DNA from: an uncultured bacterium
Lineage (GTDB): Bacteria > Verrucomicrobiota > Verrucomicrobiia > Verrucomicrobiales > V1-33
Direction of reading: 5' to 3'
NCBI GenBank assembly: GCA_903954065.1
Contig: CAJBME010000292.1
Location: 1-35,546, forward strand
DNA: 35,546 nucleotides
A model generated the notes under the pieces. The model saw only the letters and a program-made list of their open reading frames with translations, did not search any database and had not been told where the DNA came from. Shown here piece after piece: positions 15,047 to 25,100 of the stretch; position 1 is the stretch's first letter, and the number at the start of each line of letters is the position of its first letter. A program made the translations under genes and the position numbers.

Positions 15047-18000
15047 GGCAGGGGCGAACAGGGCAGGGAAAAGACAATGTGAGCGCCCTTTCCTGGAGCG
15101 CTGGTTATTTCGCAGCGGCCGCCGATTTCGGCGAGGCGCTGACGCATATTGTGCACGCCGTTGCCGACGCCCGCGACGGCCGCTGCGGTGGCCGGTTCCG
15201 GAACAAATCCGCATCCGTCATCACTTAAACTCAAAGTCAGCTGGCCCGCGTTCACTGCGAGCTGCAGCCGAATCTCGCTGGCCCCGGCATGCTGCAAAGA
15301 ATTGTGCAGTGCCTCCTTGGCCGCCAGGAACAACGCATGACGGACATCCGATCCCAGCAGGACATGAGGAAGTTCCGCTGGAACATCCAGCCGGAGCCGC
15401 ACCGGCGCATGAACACACAAATCACTGGAAAATCGGACCAAATACCGCGCCAAGCTTTCCAGCGTGTCATGCCGCGGATTGACCGCCCAGACAATGGCGT
15501 CCAACGCCTGCACCAGCTCCCCCGCCACCGTGTTGATAGCCGCAAATTTTGCCTCGACAACTTCGGGCTGGTCCCGCTGCTCGCGCCCGACCGCACTGAG
15601 CAGACTGATCTGGGTCAAATTGGCCCCCAGATCATCGTGGATGTCCCGAGCGATACGCGTGCGCTCGCGCTCCAGTCCCACTTGTTGCTCAGCCAACTGC
15701 AATCGCCGCTGCAATCGCCGGCGAGTCAGGGCCCGAGCCAGTCCGGCGACCAGCATCAAACTGCTGACCCCACCGCCGACCCCGACCGCCGGATGCCGCC
15801 ACCACGGCGCCGCTACCCTCACCGCCACAGCCGCCGGTCGGCTCCACGGACCGCCATCCGCACTAGCCCGCACCTCAAACCGATACGCCCCAGGTGACAA
15901 TGGCGCATATGCCATGCTCCGCTCCCCACCGGCATCCACCCAGCCCGCATCCAAGCCGTCCAGCCGGCATTGAAAACGAACCCGCCCGGGCGCCAGAAAA
16001 CTCAATGCCGTAAATTGAAACCCCAGCCGAGCGTCCGCACCAGAAGGCACCACCACCGCCGATCCCTCACCATTCATGAACGGACCACCGGGGGGGAAAA
16101 TCGATTCTATCACCACCGGCGGCGTCTCATTCCGGGGCGCAAATGCCTGGGGATCAATCATGGCCAATCCTGCCACCGTCCCGAAACACAGTCGTCCATC
16201 ACGCAACCGCACCCCAGCCGGATGATAGCCGCCCGTGCATTCCAAGCCAGGCAAGCCGTCACTCGTCCCCAACGCCAACACGTCCAGCATGGCCGCGCGG
16301 CCCGACGCCACACGCTCGAGTGATTCGATCGTCACCCGCAGCACCCCCTGATTGGTACCCAGCCAGAGATGACCCGCCCCATCATCTAGAATCTGGGAAA
16401 TCACTTCATCCAGCAACCCATGGCGACGGGTAAAACTAAAAAGTCGACCGCCCGCCCAGCGCACCAGTCCACCACTCGTCCCGGCCCACATCGTGCCCTG
16501 AGCGTCCTCACGAAACGTGCGAATAAATTGACTAGGCAGCCCGTGGTCGCGCGTCCACCGGACCAGCGTACCCCCAGCCTCGCGGCACACCACGCCTTGG
16601 CCCGCGGTACCGACCCACAATCGATCGGAACGGTCCACCAGCAGCGATGTTACCGGCAGGCCCGCCGCCACCCCGGGCTCCGGAAAGGGCTCCACCCGGC
16701 CGTCCCTGACATAACACACCCCTCCATCCAGAGTACCCACCCACAACCCGCCCGCCGCATCCTCCTCCAGCGAGGTAACAATCCGGCCGGGCAGCCCCTC
16801 CTCCAGCCCGATCGACTGCACAGCACCTTCCTGAATACGAAATACCCCTTCCGTGGAAGTCCCAAGCCACAGCGAACCGTCGCGCATGGCTGCCAGAGAT
16901 GAAATAACACGATTCTCCAACACATAACTCGGCGAATGCGGTCCCGGCTGACGGCTGCCCGCCGCTAGGCGATTGAGGCCGCCCCCGTTGGTCCCGATCC
17001 ACAGCGTGCCTGCCGCATCCTCCACCATCGCCATGACGCCGTTGTGGGATAACCCGTCGCGGGTCGTCACAGCCTCGATGCGGCGCGGACGCAAACAGCT
17101 CAACCCCCCGCCAATCGTCCCCACCCACAGCACTCCTTCACGATCGAGACAAAGGTCTCCCACACAGTTAGCCCCCAGTCCGTCATCCGTGGTAATCTGC
17201 AGTAACGCTCCCTCGCGCAGTCGAGCCAGCCCGCTAGCGGAAGTACCAACCCAGACATCTCCGCCGGGCGTAGGCAGCAACTCGCGCGTGCTCGACGCCA
17301 GCACTTGATGCCCTTCACCAAACGTCGTCACCGCCCCCGCGGCCAGTCGGCCTACATACCCATTGGCGCCGCCAAACCACATCGCCCCGTCCGTCCCGCC
17401 CGACAACGCACTAACTGCGGAAAAACGCGATGGATCCAGCCCCCCCGGAGCCTTTACCACTTCTCGGCCATTCCAGCGCACCATCTCACTGCCCCCGGCG
17501 ATAAACCACACCCCGTCCTGCCCCGCGACCAGACTTGCGGCCAGCCCCTCCACGCACCGCGTCAGCCGTCCATCTCGCCAGTAATGCAACCCCGCTGGGG
17601 TCGCCACCCAAAGCACCCCGGCCGCATCTTCAGCCAGTGAAAGCACGGTCCGACCAACCAACCCTTCCCCGATCTCAAGCGCGTGAAACTTACCATCTTC
17701 CCACCGGACTAACCCACCCCCCTCGGTGCCCACCCACAACACGCCCCGGCTGTCCTCTAGCAAACAAGTCACACTCAAACTGGGCAGTCCGTGACGCTCC
17801 CCAAAAGTAGTAAATCGTAGCCCGTCAAAACGCGCCAGTCCATTGCTCGTCCCAACCCAGAGCCAGCCGTCCCGCGTCTGGGTCACCGCCGTCACGGTAT
17901 TAGAGGGCAGCCCGCGCGACGTCTGCCACGTCTCCAGCAAATACTCCCCCGTCGCCGAATGACCGTCGCCAGAAAGCTCCGTGGCCGTGGCCGCAAAATG

Positions 18001-18597
18001 TCCGGACATCGCCATGTACGGCTGGGTGCCCACCGGCAGCGTCGGCAACCACTCGCGGTCCGCCGAAGACGCGACCGTCCGCCACCGGCCCGGCTCGACT
18101 GCCACCTCGACATCATACTCCACCGCCAGTCTGTCGATAAACTTGCGCTCGCGATCACGACTCCAGACGACGCGGTCTAGGACTACCGGCGAGGGGAATT
18201 CAAATTCCACCCAGCCGCTTCCCGGAGTGTCAGAGATCCAGCTGTGCCCGTTGCCGTACAATCCATCATGCACGTGGGGCAGCGTGTGAATGCGGTACTC
18301 CGGCAGCGAGCCGGAAGCCCGCACCCGCGTCCCCTCCGCTGCGAGCGCCAGAGTCCGCAGCGGCGCGGCCGGCCCGTAGGCCTCCAGTTCATCCAAACAC
18401 GGTTGCGCATTCGAGGTCGTCCGCCGGACCGTGAACCGAAGGAACCGCGCTTCGACCGGTGAAAATTCCTCCACATTGCGACCCGGATGGACCGCCCCGC
18501 GCCGCGCCCGCTCACCCTCTCCCCAGGCCCATCCATTACCCCACAGCCACGAGACGACCAACAGGGCCGCCACTCCAGAACTGCGAAAAACGAACAT
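15043..18597 (-). CDS. Sensor histidine kinase with discoidin-like and two-component propeller sensor
   Basis: This large sensor has 1184 residues. A signal/anchor segment (FRSSGVAALLVVSWLWGNGW) is followed by a discoidin (F5/8 type C)-like module at about 48-183. A regulator-propeller region at about 215-790 has many WVGT.GGGL.R-type blades. A Y_Y_Y domain follows at about 830-925, then a membrane segment near 930-955 and HisKA_3 with phospho-acceptor His near 987 (RIARDIHDDLGANLTQI). HATPase_c has EALHNSLQHAG, SDDGCGFVPE and VGNGVHNMRQRL. It resembles the periplasmic part of hybrid sensors for polysaccharides, but the receiver is a separate protein here. I chose ATG 18597; a GTG at 18603 is equally in frame. 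The discoidin-like part is closely alike to one in the PSD1 gene at 25164. Its ligand is unknown; a glycan is likely by family analogy. Confidence 0.95.
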   Translation of the reverse strand: MFVFRSSGVAALLVVSWLWGNGWAWGEGERARRGAVHPGRNVEEFSPVEARFLRFTVRRTTSNAQPCLDELEAYGPAAPLRTLALAAEGTRVRASGSLPEYRIHTLPHVHDGLYGNGHSWISDTPGSGWVEFEFPSPVVLDRVVWSRDRERKFIDRLAVEYDVEVAVEPGRWRTVASSADREWLPTLPVGTQPYMAMSGHFAATATELSGDGHSATGEYLLETWQTSRGLPSNTVTAVTQTRDGWLWVGTSNGLARFDGLRFTTFGERHGLPSLSVTCLLEDSRGVLWVGTEGGGLVRWEDGKFHALEIGEGLVGRTVLSLAEDAAGVLWVATPAGLHYWRDGRLTRCVEGLAASLVAGQDGVWFIAGGSEMVRWNGREVVKAPGGLDPSRFSAVSALSGGTDGAMWFGGANGYVGRLAAGAVTTFGEGHQVLASSTRELLPTPGGDVWVGTSASGLARLREGALLQITTDDGLGANCVGDLCLDREGVLWVGTIGGGLSCLRPRRIEAVTTRDGLSHNGVMAMVEDAAGTLWIGTNGGGLNRLAAGSRQPGPHSPSYVLENRVISSLAAMRDGSLWLGTSTEGVFRIQEGAVQSIGLEEGLPGRIVTSLEEDAAGGLWVGTLDGGVCYVRDGRVEPFPEPGVAAGLPVTSLLVDRSDRLWVGTAGQGVVCREAGGTLVRWTRDHGLPSQFIRTFREDAQGTMWAGTSGGLVRWAGGRLFSFTRRHGLLDEVISQILDDGAGHLWLGTNQGVLRVTIESLERVASGRAAMLDVLALGTSDGLPGLECTGGYHPAGVRLRDGRLCFGTVAGLAMIDPQAFAPRNETPPVVIESIFPPGGPFMNGEGSAVVVPSGADARLGFQFTALSFLAPGRVRFQCRLDGLDAGWVDAGGERSMAYAPLSPGAYRFEVRASADGGPWSRPAAVAVRVAAPWWRHPAVGVGGGVSSLMLVAGLARALTRRRLQRRLQLAEQQVGLERERTRIARDIHDDLGANLTQISLLSAVGREQRDQPEVVEAKFAAINTVAGELVQALDAIVWAVNPRHDTLESLARYLVRFSSDLCVHAPVRLRLDVPAELPHVLLGSDVRHALFLAAKEALHNSLQHAGASEIRLQLAVNAGQLTLSLSDDGCGFVPEPATAAAVAGVGNGVHNMRQRLAEIGGRCEITSAPGKGAHIVFSLPCSPLP

Positions 18598-18641
18598 AGT
18601 CACTTCAGTCTAACCACACCGCCGACGATTTGCAGGAGATT

Positions 18642-18700
18642 TCCGTCCCCCAAACGGGGCAGGACCACTTCCGATTTCTCCCCCGAACGGGGTATGGCCA
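18642..18700. promoter_or_regulatory. Two CCCC-NAAC-GGGG dyads 33 bases apart in a divergent promoter region
   Basis: CCCCAAACGGGG (18648-18659) and CCCCGAACGGGG (18681-18692) stand 33 bases apart, about three helical turns. Both are preceded by GATTTC and followed within three bases by GACCA or GGCCA, so the units are imperfect direct repeats. They lie between the divergent sensor kinase (start 18597) and the secreted protein gene (start 18771). A similar site, CCCCGATCGGGG, lies at 25110. An operator is a plausible reading; a dispersed repeat is the alternative. Confidence 0.5.
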
Positions 18701-18770
18701 GAGTCGGTGAAATGTTGTCATGGTCGGGAGTTGATCGTCGCGAGCACTCCAACACCAAAACCCGCAGCCC

Positions 18771-19793
18771 ATGAAAACCCACCTCACCCCACTCCATGTT
18801 CTGACCGCCTCTATCCTCTGCGCCATCCCCCAGGCGTCTCACGCCGAGGTTGTCGTGACTCCCTCCCAAGGATTCACCCTCATCTGGGATGGCAATGATG
18901 GCGATGGCTTTAATCCTGAAAGCCCAGCCCCGGCACCCGTCAATCTAGCCAACGCCCCAGGAGCGATTCCCTTCACCTCCAGCGACCTTGGCCCGCTCCT
19001 CGGAATCCCGTTCCACGTCGCCGCCAACATCAACGATGGCTTCTACGGCAACGCGAACAGCTGGATCGGGGGGAATACCCCCACCCCCTACGCCGCCATC
19101 CGCCTCAACGGCCTGGCCACCCTGAGCAGCTTTGCCTTCGGCCGTGACAATGGAAACGGCGCCTTCGACGACAGCTCCCCCGGAACCGATGCCTGCGGCG
19201 GCCAATGCGACGACCGCAGCCTCGGTGTCTACACCGTGCAAATCACCCGAGTTTCTTTCCCGGACGCCGCCACCGCTGACACTGGCGACGCTGCCACAGG
19301 CTGGCAAACCGTTGGTACTCTTGATTATATAGCCAGCGACGACCCGGCTCCAGGTGAAGGATTCTCCTCCCACCTCCGCCATGAATACGAAATGGCCGCC
19401 GGACCCGCCGGCATCCAAGCCACCGGCTTCCGACTACTCGTGCCCGCTACCGGCATTGGGGGAGGTACCGCCATCGACGAAATCGAACTCTACGGCCCGG
19501 TCATCGTCAATCCCGACAAAGACGGCGATGGCTTCGACGACACCGTCGAAGTCGCCCTCGGGTTCGATCCAAACAACCCAGCCAGTTCGCCAGAATCAAA
19601 AGCCGACATACTCACCGCCGTGGAATTCAGCTTCTGGGCAGCCAAAGGGAAACAATACAAAATCGAACAGTCCACAGATCTACAAAAGTGGAATGTCATC
19701 GAGGAAAACGTCGCCGGCCGCGGCGGTGAAATCACCCGGCTCTACTCCCTCACCGGCCAGCCCAAACAACACTTCCGCGCCGTCCGGCAATAA
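18771..19793 (+). CDS. Secreted discoidin-like protein with calcium-binding-type repeat
   Basis: This is a 340-residue exported protein whose signal peptide ends ILCAIPQASHA, with cleavage near 25. Residues about 75-245 resemble a discoidin/F5-8C module: VAANINDGFYGNANSWIGG, then LSSFAFGRDNGNG, then TGFRLLVPATG and AIDEIELYGP at the end. The strand order is the usual one, with the ELxxYG strand last. Residues 247-270 (NPDKDGDGFDDTVEVALGFD) are a thrombospondin type 3-like calcium-binding repeat. The C-terminus (YKIEQSTDLQKWNVIEENV, then HFRAVRQ) is the ending often seen on exported verrucomicrobial proteins. It has no catalytic motif and may be a surface binding protein. It is divergent from the sensor kinase, with a dyad-rich region between. 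Confidence 0.8.
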   Translation: MKTHLTPLHVLTASILCAIPQASHAEVVVTPSQGFTLIWDGNDGDGFNPESPAPAPVNLANAPGAIPFTSSDLGPLLGIPFHVAANINDGFYGNANSWIGGNTPTPYAAIRLNGLATLSSFAFGRDNGNGAFDDSSPGTDACGGQCDDRSLGVYTVQITRVSFPDAATADTGDAATGWQTVGTLDYIASDDPAPGEGFSSHLRHEYEMAAGPAGIQATGFRLLVPATGIGGGTAIDEIELYGPVIVNPDKDGDGFDDTVEVALGFDPNNPASSPESKADILTAVEFSFWAAKGKQYKIEQSTDLQKWNVIEENVAGRGGEITRLYSLTGQPKQHFRAVRQ

Positions 19794-19819
19794 AAACGCC
19801 GGGCACGCCACCATGCTGA

Positions 19820-19839
19820 CTGCCCCGTGACTGGGGCAG
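19820..19839 (+). terminator. Hairpin after the secreted discoidin-like gene
   Basis: CTGCCCC (19820-19826) pairs with GGGGCAG (19833-19839) around a 6-base loop, 27 bases after the stop. ATCAGTCTTC follows, without a T-run. If it works, the next gene needs its own promoter in the remaining 160 bases; no clear promoter is seen there. Confidence 0.45.
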
Positions 19840-19999
19840 ATCAGTCTTCACTCGGCCGCCCTGTTTCAGGATCGGCGCCGAGACAGCATTATGGCCGCCT
19901 CACCTCATCATGGCCATATTTAGGCTCGCCGCGACCGCCGTCTCCGGAGTAGAATGGAGCACCGTCGGCGGTACCGGCCGATCCATCATTTTTGCCATC

Positions 20000-22900
20000 A
20001 TGCGCATTCCATTCGTTTCCCGGCTTTGGCTTTCCACCGCGCTGACGGCCGCCGCACTGCTCGGCTCCCCAGCCGATTCGGCCCGCGCCTCCGACAGCGC
20101 CGCCGTTTTTAACGAAGTCCAATACCACCCGGCGACCGCCACCGGCGAGGAAGAATGGATCGAGCTGGCCAATTTGATGGCCGTGGACATGGATCTTTCC
20201 GGCTGGCAGCTGACAGGGGCCGTGACTTTCACCTTTCCTGAAGGATCCCGGCTCAAAGCAGGAGGGTATCTGCTCGTGGCCGCGCAGCCGGCGGCCGTGC
20301 CGGGAGCGCTGGGACCATGGAACGGGCGACTGTCCAACAATGGCGAACGGCTTCGCCTACTGAATGTCTCCGGTCGCCTCATGGATGAGCTCGACTACAG
20401 CGATGATGAACCATGGCCGGCCGCCGCCGACGGGTCCGGAGCCACGCTGGCCCGCCGCCAAGCCGGCACCGCTAGCTCTGGCGCCGCCGCTTGGACCGCC
20501 AGTTTGGAAACCGGTGGCACGCCTGGAACAGGGAATTTCGCGGGCGGCCCGGCGCCGGCGGGCGTGCGCATTTCGGAAATCACGGCGGCCGGGCCACCCC
20601 CTTTTCAGGTGGAACTCGTCAACGAAGGAACGTCGCCGTTTCCACTCACGGACCTGCGCCTCGGCACTTTCACTCCGACGGCCGGCGTGCTCGAACCCGG
20701 AGCATTTATTGTGTATGGTGAGGCGGAGCTGGGGTTTTCCCCGCGGGATGGTGAGACGTTATTTTTGTGGGACGTCCGGGGTGGCCGGGTCTTGGACGCG
20801 GTGACGGCAGGCCCGTTCCCTCGGGCGCGCAGCGGCGGGAGGATGATGCAACCGAAAAGCCCGAGCTTCGGGGACGCCAACCGTTTTGCCTTGAACACGG
20901 ACGTCGTCATCAACGAAATCATGTACGAGGCCCCGCCATTCGCCAGCATCCCGGGCCAGCCAGAAGTCGTCGAGACCAAGGTGCTGGTGCCGCTCGACGC
21001 CATCTGGCGGTATCGCACGGCCACCAACGATCCAGGGCCCAACTGGGCGCAGATCCGCCATCAAACTGACCCGGAGTGGCTTTCAGGCCAAGGGCTCCTC
21101 GGCTTTGAAACAACTCCCGCCGCCCTGCCAGACGCGCTGCGAACCCCGTTCCCCTCGACGGCTTCACCCACCTATTATTTTGAAACCGAGTTCACCCTCA
21201 CCGCCGAACAAGCGGCCTCCCTAAGCCGGTTACAAATCGAACATGTCATCGACGATGGCGCCGCGTTTTACCTCAACGGGGTAGAAGTGACCGGCTGGCG
21301 AATCAATCTGCCCGAGGGAACGATCCGTCACGGGACGCTCGCGTCCGCCGGAGTGCCCAACGCCGTACTCAGCCCACCCCGAGACGCGCCGCTCGCCGGC
21401 CTCGCCCTTGTCCCAGGGATCAACCGGCTCTCGATCGAGGTGCACCAACAACTGGCCAGTGGCAATGATATGGTCTGCGGCGCGCGCCTGTCCGCCGTCA
21501 CTACCGTCACACCCGAAGTCGCCCCGGCACCGGTCGCCGCCAACCCAGATGAATGGATTGAACTGCACAATCAAGGAGCAACGCCCGTCGACCTGACCGG
21601 ATGGAGCCTCGATCAAGCCGTCCGATTTACTTTCCCAACTGGTACCACCATCGCCGCGGGCAGCTTCCTCGTCGTCGCCAAACAAAGCGCAAAGTTGAAA
21701 CAGACATGGCCGGAACGCGCCCCCCTCATCATCGGCGACTTCACCGGCAGCCTGAGCGCCCGTGGCGAAATCATTGCTCTACTGGACGCTGCCGGCAACC
21801 CAGCCGATGAAGCCCACTATCTTCCCAGCCCCCTCAGCGATGGTGGCGGGTCCAGCCTCGAACTCACTGATTCCCGCCACGATAACAGCCGCCCTCAGGC
21901 GTGGGTGGACAGCGACGAAACCGCCAAAAGCGAATGGAAGTCGTTCTCTTGGAGGGCCCCCGGCACCCAAAAATTCGGCCCCACCGTCTGGAATGAATTC
22001 CGGCTCGGTCTGCTGGACGCCGGCGCCTGCCTAATCGACGACCTGCGCGTCCGCCGTGACCCGGACGGAGCTGCCGTCGAGCTTCTGCGAAATGGAGATT
22101 TTGAAAAACTACCCGCTGGGGCGAACTGGCGGCTGCTGGGTAATCATGCTAGCAGCCGGGTCGTCGAAGACCCTGCGAATCCTGCCAACCGCGTGTTGCG
22201 GCTGGCGGCCACTGGACCGACCGAAACCAATCACAACCATGCCGAAACCACCTTCGTCAACAATGCGGCCCTGACGAGCGGCGTGCATGAAGTCAGCTTT
22301 CGCGCCCGCTGGCTCAGCGGCACCAACCAACTCAATACCCGCGCGTATTACCAAAAACTGGCGAGAACCTGGGAGCTACCGATTCCTGCGGCGCTTGGCA
22401 CTCCGGGCGCCCGCAATTCCCGCGCCGTGGCCGCAGCCGAGGCCGGACCGGTCCTCTCTGGGCTGCTTCACACCCCGTCCATCCCCGCCGCCCGCGGAGA
22501 TGTCACGGTCTCGCTAGCTGCCACCGACCCGGACGGCGTGACCGCGGCCGTCCTTTATTACCGGATCAATCCGGCATCCACCTTTGAGACGCGCCCGATG
22601 GCCCTGACCGACGGCCGCTGGTCGGCGGCCATTCCTGGGCAAACCGCCGGGGCCATCGTCCACTTTTATGCCACCGTCACTGATTCCGTCGGAGCCACCA
22701 GTCAGCTGCCCACACGGGGCCCGGACTCCCGCGCCCTCGTGCAATGGCAGGACACCCAGACGACACAGGTCCCGGCTCATCAGTTGCGGTTGATCATGCT
22801 CCCGACGGACCGTAATTTTCTGCTCGCTCCGCTCAACCGTCTGAGCAACGACCGCGTGCCCGGCACGCTCGTCTATCGCGGCACCGAAGTCTTTCATGAC

Positions 22901-25072
22901 GTTGGCGTGCGCCTTCAAGGCACGGCGGCCGGCCGCGTGCGCGATGGCGACCCGTACATTGGATATGACATCGCATTCCCGCCCGACCACCTATTCCGGG
23001 GTCTGCACACCGGCATCGGCATCGATCGCTCCGCACGGTCGCCCGTCGCGCGTCGGCAGGACGAAATGTATGTCCGCCACACGTTCAACCGGGCCGGCCT
23101 GCCCTGCACCGTGGATGACTTATGCTATTTCATCGCCCCCACCACCACCCACACTGGCCCAGCCATTCTGCAAATGGCCGCCTACGGGGGACAATGGACA
23201 GACTCGCAATTCCCGGAAACGACAGGAACAGTTTATAATTATGACATCACTTACGACCCGATAACGGTCAGCCCCGCGGGCAATCCGGAAAACTTGAAAC
23301 CCGCCGTACCCTTTGAACATATCGCCACCGACCTCACCAACCTCGGCGATGACAAGGAACAATACCGCGGCCCGTTTGACATCCGGGCAGGAAAACGACG
23401 CGATGACTATACCGGCCTGATCCGCCTCGCCCAAACCATGGTCCTGCCGTCCGCGCAACTCGCCGTCGCCGCCCCGGAAATAATCGATCTCGACCAAGTC
23501 TTTCAATGCACAGCCCTCGTCAATCTCTGGGGAATCGGAGACACCTATTATACAGGAGGACTACCTCATAATATCCGTCTCTTCGTACCAGAAAATGGCC
23601 GCGGCATCAATTTCCTGCCGTGGGACATGGATTTTGTCATGAGCGGCGCCACCAACGCCCCGCTCATTCCATCCGGCAATAACCTCGCACGCCTCATCAC
23701 CAGCACCCCAGGACACCGACGGCGCTACCTCGGCCACATTCGACACCTGTGCGAAACCGTCTTCAACGCCACCGCCCTCAATCCATGGCTCACCCACTAC
23801 GGGTCCGTCGTCGGCCAAACATACAGCGGCACCGCCAACTATGTAAACGCCCGCCGGACATTCGCCCAGTCCCAATACCCAGCCCGATCCCCATTCGCCG
23901 TCACCACCAATGGCGGCACCGACTTTACAACCGAAACCAGCGAGGTGGTCCTGGAAGGCACCGGCTGGATCGACCTCAAAGAAATTCGTCGCAATGGACT
24001 GCCCGTGGCCGTCACGTGGCTCGACCTGACTCGATGGCGGGTCACCCTGCCACTGCTGGCAGGCGCCAACGTCCTTCAGCTCGAAGCCGTCGGATTCGAT
24101 GATGCCGTGCAGGCCACCCAATCGTTGACCATCACCAGCACCACAGCCGCCGAGCCGCGCCCGCGCGACCTGCTTCGAATGACCGAGATTCATTATCACC
24201 CGGCAAATCCCACCACCCCCGCAGAACTCGCCGCCAGTTCATCCGACAGTGACTTTGAATTCATCGAGCTCAAAAACATCGGAACAGAGGCAGTGCGCTT
24301 GGACGGGGTGCGCTTCACATCCGGCATTGATCTAGTACTTCCAGCCGGCGCCCGTCTCGACGCCGGCGCCATGGGTGTGATCGTGCGCAACCGCACTGCT
24401 TTCGCCGCGCGCTACGGCACCGGCATCACCGTGCTCGCCGCCTACGGACCAGACGCGCTCGACAATGCCGGCGAGACCCTCACGCTGACCGAAGCCACCG
24501 GCGAAATCATTCAGAGTTTCACCTTTGACCCAGCCTGGCTGCCGTCGTCCGACGGGGCTGGATGGTCGCTGGTCGTCCGCCACGAAAATGCCGCCAGCCC
24601 GGACTTGAATACATTCGGCGCTTGGGCATTAAGCGGGCAACGACACGGTCATCCCGGGACTTCCAATGGACCCGTCTTTTCATCGGAATTCACCGGATGG
24701 CAGAACGATTCCTTCAGCCCGGCGGAACGAGCCAGCCCAGCCACCAGCGCCCCAGAGGCTGACCCCACCGCCTCCGGCCTGAACAACCTGCTGCGCTACG
24801 CCTTCGGCCTCACCCCGCAAACAAGCCCGCTCCCCGCTACCCCCATCGTCACTCTCAATAACCAGTCACTGCGTCTAGACGTGCGCCGCCGCCAACAAAC
24901 CGTCGACCTCGACTTCCTCCTGGAAACATCCACCAACTTCGCCACCTGGACGCCGTCCCCCGCCACCCCAGTCGTCATCGCCACCCACCCCGATGGCACC
25001 GAAACCGTCCGCTGGGAAACACCTGCCGCAGAAAACGCCCAGTATTTCCGCGTCCGAGTCAGGACCCAATAA
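20000..25072 (+). CDS. Giant exported lamin-tail / CotH-kinase protein
   Basis: This is a 1690-residue exported protein. A signal peptide (SRLWLSTALTAAALLGSPAD) is followed by lamin-tail domains near 35-100 (VFNEVQYHPA, EEWIELANL), 189-290 (RISEITAAG) and 302 onward (VINEIMYEAPPF). The third seems split by an inserted jelly-roll-like segment (about 320-510) before resuming at PDEWIELHNQGATPVDLTGW. A carbohydrate-binding-module-like part lies near 665-790. A CotH-like region spans about 925-1235 (FHDVGVRLQGTAAG, IGIDRSARSP, INFLPWDMDFVM). A last lamin-tail domain is near 1394 (MTEIHYHPANP), and the C-terminal ending FRVRVRTQ is typical of exported proteins of this phylum. CotH proteins can be kinases acting on exported protein; activity here is unproven. 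ATG 20000 directly precedes the signal peptide; an upstream in-frame ATG at 19910 is less likely. Confidence 0.9.
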   Translation: MRIPFVSRLWLSTALTAAALLGSPADSARASDSAAVFNEVQYHPATATGEEEWIELANLMAVDMDLSGWQLTGAVTFTFPEGSRLKAGGYLLVAAQPAAVPGALGPWNGRLSNNGERLRLLNVSGRLMDELDYSDDEPWPAAADGSGATLARRQAGTASSGAAAWTASLETGGTPGTGNFAGGPAPAGVRISEITAAGPPPFQVELVNEGTSPFPLTDLRLGTFTPTAGVLEPGAFIVYGEAELGFSPRDGETLFLWDVRGGRVLDAVTAGPFPRARSGGRMMQPKSPSFGDANRFALNTDVVINEIMYEAPPFASIPGQPEVVETKVLVPLDAIWRYRTATNDPGPNWAQIRHQTDPEWLSGQGLLGFETTPAALPDALRTPFPSTASPTYYFETEFTLTAEQAASLSRLQIEHVIDDGAAFYLNGVEVTGWRINLPEGTIRHGTLASAGVPNAVLSPPRDAPLAGLALVPGINRLSIEVHQQLASGNDMVCGARLSAVTTVTPEVAPAPVAANPDEWIELHNQGATPVDLTGWSLDQAVRFTFPTGTTIAAGSFLVVAKQSAKLKQTWPERAPLIIGDFTGSLSARGEIIALLDAAGNPADEAHYLPSPLSDGGGSSLELTDSRHDNSRPQAWVDSDETAKSEWKSFSWRAPGTQKFGPTVWNEFRLGLLDAGACLIDDLRVRRDPDGAAVELLRNGDFEKLPAGANWRLLGNHASSRVVEDPANPANRVLRLAATGPTETNHNHAETTFVNNAALTSGVHEVSFRARWLSGTNQLNTRAYYQKLARTWELPIPAALGTPGARNSRAVAAAEAGPVLSGLLHTPSIPAARGDVTVSLAATDPDGVTAAVLYYRINPASTFETRPMALTDGRWSAAIPGQTAGAIVHFYATVTDSVGATSQLPTRGPDSRALVQWQDTQTTQVPAHQLRLIMLPTDRNFLLAPLNRLSNDRVPGTLVYRGTEVFHDVGVRLQGTAAGRVRDGDPYIGYDIAFPPDHLFRGLHTGIGIDRSARSPVARRQDEMYVRHTFNRAGLPCTVDDLCYFIAPTTTHTGPAILQMAAYGGQWTDSQFPETTGTVYNYDITYDPITVSPAGNPENLKPAVPFEHIATDLTNLGDDKEQYRGPFDIRAGKRRDDYTGLIRLAQTMVLPSAQLAVAAPEIIDLDQVFQCTALVNLWGIGDTYYTGGLPHNIRLFVPENGRGINFLPWDMDFVMSGATNAPLIPSGNNLARLITSTPGHRRRYLGHIRHLCETVFNATALNPWLTHYGSVVGQTYSGTANYVNARRTFAQSQYPARSPFAVTTNGGTDFTTETSEVVLEGTGWIDLKEIRRNGLPVAVTWLDLTRWRVTLPLLAGANVLQLEAVGFDDAVQATQSLTITSTTAAEPRPRDLLRMTEIHYHPANPTTPAELAASSSDSDFEFIELKNIGTEAVRLDGVRFTSGIDLVLPAGARLDAGAMGVIVRNRTAFAARYGTGITVLAAYGPDALDNAGETLTLTEATGEIIQSFTFDPAWLPSSDGAGWSLVVRHENAASPDLNTFGAWALSGQRHGHPGTSNGPVFSSEFTGWQNDSFSPAERASPATSAPEADPTASGLNNLLRYAFGLTPQTSPLPATPIVTLNNQSLRLDVRRRQQTVDLDFLLETSTNFATWTPSPATPVVIATHPDGTETVRWETPAAENAQYFRVRVRTQ

Positions 25073-25100
25073 ACTCGCCTCCGCCAAAATGGACTCCCCC

